Positions 5,814-7,071 of a stretch of 7,071 bases of DNA are shown one piece after another. Numbering within the stretch: position 1 is the first letter of the stretch; the number at the start of each line of letters is the position of its first letter. The stretch is from the NCBI GenBank assembly GCA_036274645.1, contig DASUFH010000380.1, forward strand, positions 1 through 7,071, in the 5' to 3' direction. Both the position numbers and the translations under genes were made by a program. The DNA comes from DASUFH01 sp036274645 (GTDB lineage: Bacteria > Acidobacteriota > Terriglobia > 20CM-2-55-15). The notes beneath the pieces were generated by a model that did no database searches, had not been told where the DNA came from, and saw only the letters and a program-made list of their open reading frames with translations.

Positions 5814-6236
5814 ATGAGCCACACGCAGGAACGTCCCTCCCAGGAATACGGAGCGCGACGGCTGGCCGGCGAACTGGAGCGCATCTTCGAGACGGTGAGC
5901 GCAAAAGCCGACGAATTCTGTGAAGCCCGCGGATGCGCCTGGAGCCAGGAGGCCGATGACTGGCTTCGCGCGGAGCGCGCCGTGATCCACAAACCGGAAG
6001 CCCGGATCGCCCGCGATCCGGCGGGGTTTGTCATCGAGATCGATCTGCCCGATGAGCCGCTTTCGGATCTCACGGTACAGGCGACAGAAGAACAGTTGCT
6101 CATTACCTCCGGACCCGGGACGGATGGGCGTGAAATATTCCGGCTGCTGAGACTTCCCGCCCCCGTAGAGCCGGCCAGCCTGACCATCGACCTCATCGGA
6201 CAGGCCCTTCAAGTCGTCCTGCGCCGGAGGACCTGA
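5814..6236 (+). CDS. Small heat shock protein: DUF2934-like helix fused to an Hsp20/alpha-crystallin domain
   Basis: ATP-independent holdase chaperone that would bind unfolding proteins in the cytoplasm; 140 residues. The N-terminal part (about 20-57) ends in a helical segment EFCEARGCAWSQEADDWLRAERAV (given as EFCEARGCAW then SQEADDWLRAERAV), matching the DUF2934 pattern with its W-x-x-A-E ending. Residues about 59-138 form an alpha-crystallin-type beta sandwich: PEARIARDPAGFVIEIDLPD, then DLTVQATEEQLLITSG and a final strand ALQVVLRRR. The usual GVL turn is degenerate (QAL) and the C-terminal I-x-I tail used for oligomer assembly is absent, so assembly may differ from classic Hsp20. ATG at 5814 is chosen for the GGAG Shine-Dalgarno sequence five bases upstream; an upstream in-frame ATG at 5736 would encode an unlike, basic extension and lacks a ribosome site. 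Translation is probably controlled by the overlapping leader hairpin. Confidence 0.82.
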   Translation: MSHTQERPSQEYGARRLAGELERIFETVSAKADEFCEARGCAWSQEADDWLRAERAVIHKPEARIARDPAGFVIEIDLPDEPLSDLTVQATEEQLLITSGPGTDGREIFRLLRLPAPVEPASLTIDLIGQALQVVLRRRT

Positions 6237-6245
6237 GTCCACCGG
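6224..6245 (+). repeat. Hairpin with the hsp20 stop codon in its loop
   Basis: CCGG, A, GGAC, the loop CTGA, then GTCC, A, CCGG form an 8-bp stem with one A-A mismatch. The TGA stop is in the loop. No U-run follows, so this is a possible 3'-end stabiliser or Rho-linked end rather than an intrinsic terminator. Confidence 0.4.
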
Positions 6246-6286
6246 GCAGTCCGCTCCGCAGGCCCCGCTGAAACTTTCTTCCATAT

Positions 6287-6298
6287 GTCCGGCCGGAC
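6287..6298. repeat. 12-bp perfect palindrome between hsp20 and doxX
   Basis: GTCCGGCCGGAC is self-complementary and sits 78 bases before the doxX-family start. It could be an operator half-site pair, but its composition is GC-rich and such palindromes arise by chance in this genome, so no function is claimed. Confidence 0.3.
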
Positions 6299-6375
6299 GA
6301 CCCACGCCAATTCCCTGGAGCCTTCTCCGCCCTTTTCGATACTATCGGCGGCCATTACAACAGGGAGGTCCAGCA

Positions 6376-6789
6376 ATGACCCGATTTCTCGGGCCCTACG
6401 CCGGCGTGGCGTACTCGTTGATGCGCGCCGTGTTCGCGTTTCTTTATCTCTGCCACGGCCTCAAATGGCTCTTCGGCGCCTTCGGCGGACGGCCGGTTCC
6501 GCTCACGCCCCTGCTGACGGCCGCAGGCATCATCGAAACCGTCGGAGGAACACTGATGCTGATGGGATTCCTCACTTCATGCGCCGCCTTTGTTGCGAGC
6601 GGCGAGATGGCGGTGGCATACTTTATAGCGCACATCCCACGGACGGGAAGCATTATTCCGATCGAGAACGGCGGTGAAATCACGGTCGCTCTGTGCTTCG
6701 GATTTCTTTACATCGCTACGCGGGGCAGTGGTCCGATCAGTATCGACGAACTGCTGAAAAGAAGGCCCGCGGCGCAGGAAAATAAGTGA
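6376..6789 (+). CDS. DoxX-family integral membrane protein
   Basis: Inner-membrane protein of 137 residues with four predicted helices at about 11-27, 45-65, 67-86 and 99-116. Family-typical features are the CHGLKWLFG segment (26-34), the AGIIETVGGTLMLMGFLTSCAA region (start AGIIETVGG, 50-58), AVAYFIAH (79-86), the PIENGGEITV loop (95-104) and the tail GPISIDELL (119-127). DoxX proteins are quinone- or thiol-linked redox membrane proteins in the few studied cases; most, including this subtype, have no assigned reaction. A strong AGGGAGGT Shine-Dalgarno sequence (6362-6369) lies six bases before the ATG. It is separated from hsp20 by 139 bp, so it may be transcribed separately; a TACTAT at 6340-6345 is -10-like but has no -35. 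Family assignment is firm, function open. Confidence 0.9.
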   Translation: MTRFLGPYAGVAYSLMRAVFAFLYLCHGLKWLFGAFGGRPVPLTPLLTAAGIIETVGGTLMLMGFLTSCAAFVASGEMAVAYFIAHIPRTGSIIPIENGGEITVALCFGFLYIATRGSGPISIDELLKRRPAAQENK

Positions 6790-6845
6790 TCGCGGAGGGT
6801 CTTTGACGCGCTCCCCGCGCCGCCGAGGACGGTAGCTTCTTCGTG

Positions 6846-6874
6846 TTGACACCACAGAAACCGTGTGCTCCAAT
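6846..6874 (+). promoter_or_regulatory. Promoter-like sequence, upstream copy
   Basis: A perfect TTGACA -35 (6846-6851) is followed after 17 bp by TCCAAT (6869-6874), with TG plus one base just before it as in extended -10 promoters. The -10 lacks the important second-position A, so strength is doubtful. It would drive the partial gene at the right edge. Confidence 0.35.
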
Positions 6875-6905
6875 ACCGCTTCTTTTGTGGTCGCGCGGTC
6901 CGCTC

Positions 6906-6934
6906 TTGGCAGCGGCATTCCCTCCTGTTAGAAA
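6906..6934 (+). promoter_or_regulatory. Promoter-like sequence, downstream copy
   Basis: TTGGCA (6906-6911), a 17-bp spacer and TAGAAA (6929-6934), again with TG plus one base directly before the -10. Transcription would begin near 6941, giving a leader of about 14 bases before the GTG start. Confidence 0.4.
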
Positions 6935-6954
6935 ATTTGAATTGAATAAGATCA

Positions 6955-7071
6955 GTGGCTGACGAGAACCAAAACCAGAGCCCGAACCCTGAGAATCCGG
7001 CGCCATCCGAGCCGGCCCAAACACCCGTCCCAACCCAACCCGCTGAAGCGGCGCCGACTGTGACGGCCAAA
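6955..7071 (+). CDS. N-terminus of a Pro/Ala-rich protein (cut by window edge)
   Basis: Thirty-nine codons are visible and the frame is open at the edge. The translation begins MADENQNQSPNPENPAP and continues rich in Pro, Ala, Gln and Glu, typical of a disordered N-terminal extension rather than a domain, so no function can be assigned. No signal peptide or membrane segment is visible. GTG at 6955 is the first usable start after an in-frame TGA at 6943. There is no clear Shine-Dalgarno sequence, and the promoter-like elements just upstream would give a very short leader. Such extensions occur on many unrelated proteins, including respiratory and translocase subunits; this does not identify it. 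Confidence 0.6.
   Translation, partial: MADENQNQSPNPENPAPSEPAQTPVPTQPAEAAPTVTAK

Noticed and set aside
6790..6830. Intrinsic terminator after doxX
   Set aside because: The CGCGGAG / CTCCCCGCG pairing needs a two-base bulge and there is no U-run after it.

Overview
This is a dense, GC-rich bacterial chromosomal window with no mobile elements, rRNA, tRNA or CRISPR. It encodes a PBP1B-type class A penicillin-binding protein with a UB2H-like region, a PhoB/OmpR-type response regulator, SixA, Ppx/GppA, a DUF2934-Hsp20 fusion and a DoxX protein. Together these suggest a Gram-negative, probably Acidobacteriota, genome: the DUF2934-Hsp20 pairing is the strongest hint, and the assignment is inference from gene content only.

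Left part (1-5619, all minus strand, so read right to left). A tight gene string begins with a Ppx/GppA phosphatase (start 5619). It runs through two tandem thymidylate-kinase-like P-loop proteins, a small basic helical protein of unknown function, a SixA phosphohistidine phosphatase and a PhoB-like response regulator (end 1208). The first two junctions are 4-bp start/stop overlaps, the next two are longer overlaps, and sixA and the regulator are 7 bp apart, so co-transcription and translational coupling are likely. A 116-bp gap holding a strong inverted repeat and a perfect TATAAT box then precedes the PBP1B-type gene, which runs off the left edge. The string brings together enzymes of polyphosphate/(p)ppGpp hydrolysis, nucleotide phosphorylation, phosphohistidine removal and phospho-aspartate signalling. 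No histidine kinase or polyphosphate kinase lies in the window. The second kinase-like protein has Arg in place of the Walker A Lys.

Right part (5620-7071, plus strand). A divergent intergenic region of about 190 bp leads to the small heat shock protein gene. Immediately before its start codon is a 41-nt imperfect hairpin that pairs the whole Shine-Dalgarno sequence, a good candidate RNA thermometer. After it come a DoxX-family membrane protein and, past a further intergenic region with promoter-like sequences, the first 39 codons of a Pro-rich protein cut by the right edge.

The items most worth checking are the thermometer-like leader, the phosphatase/kinase-like gene string with its duplicated and diverged kinases, and the apparently leaderless transcript of the PBP gene.
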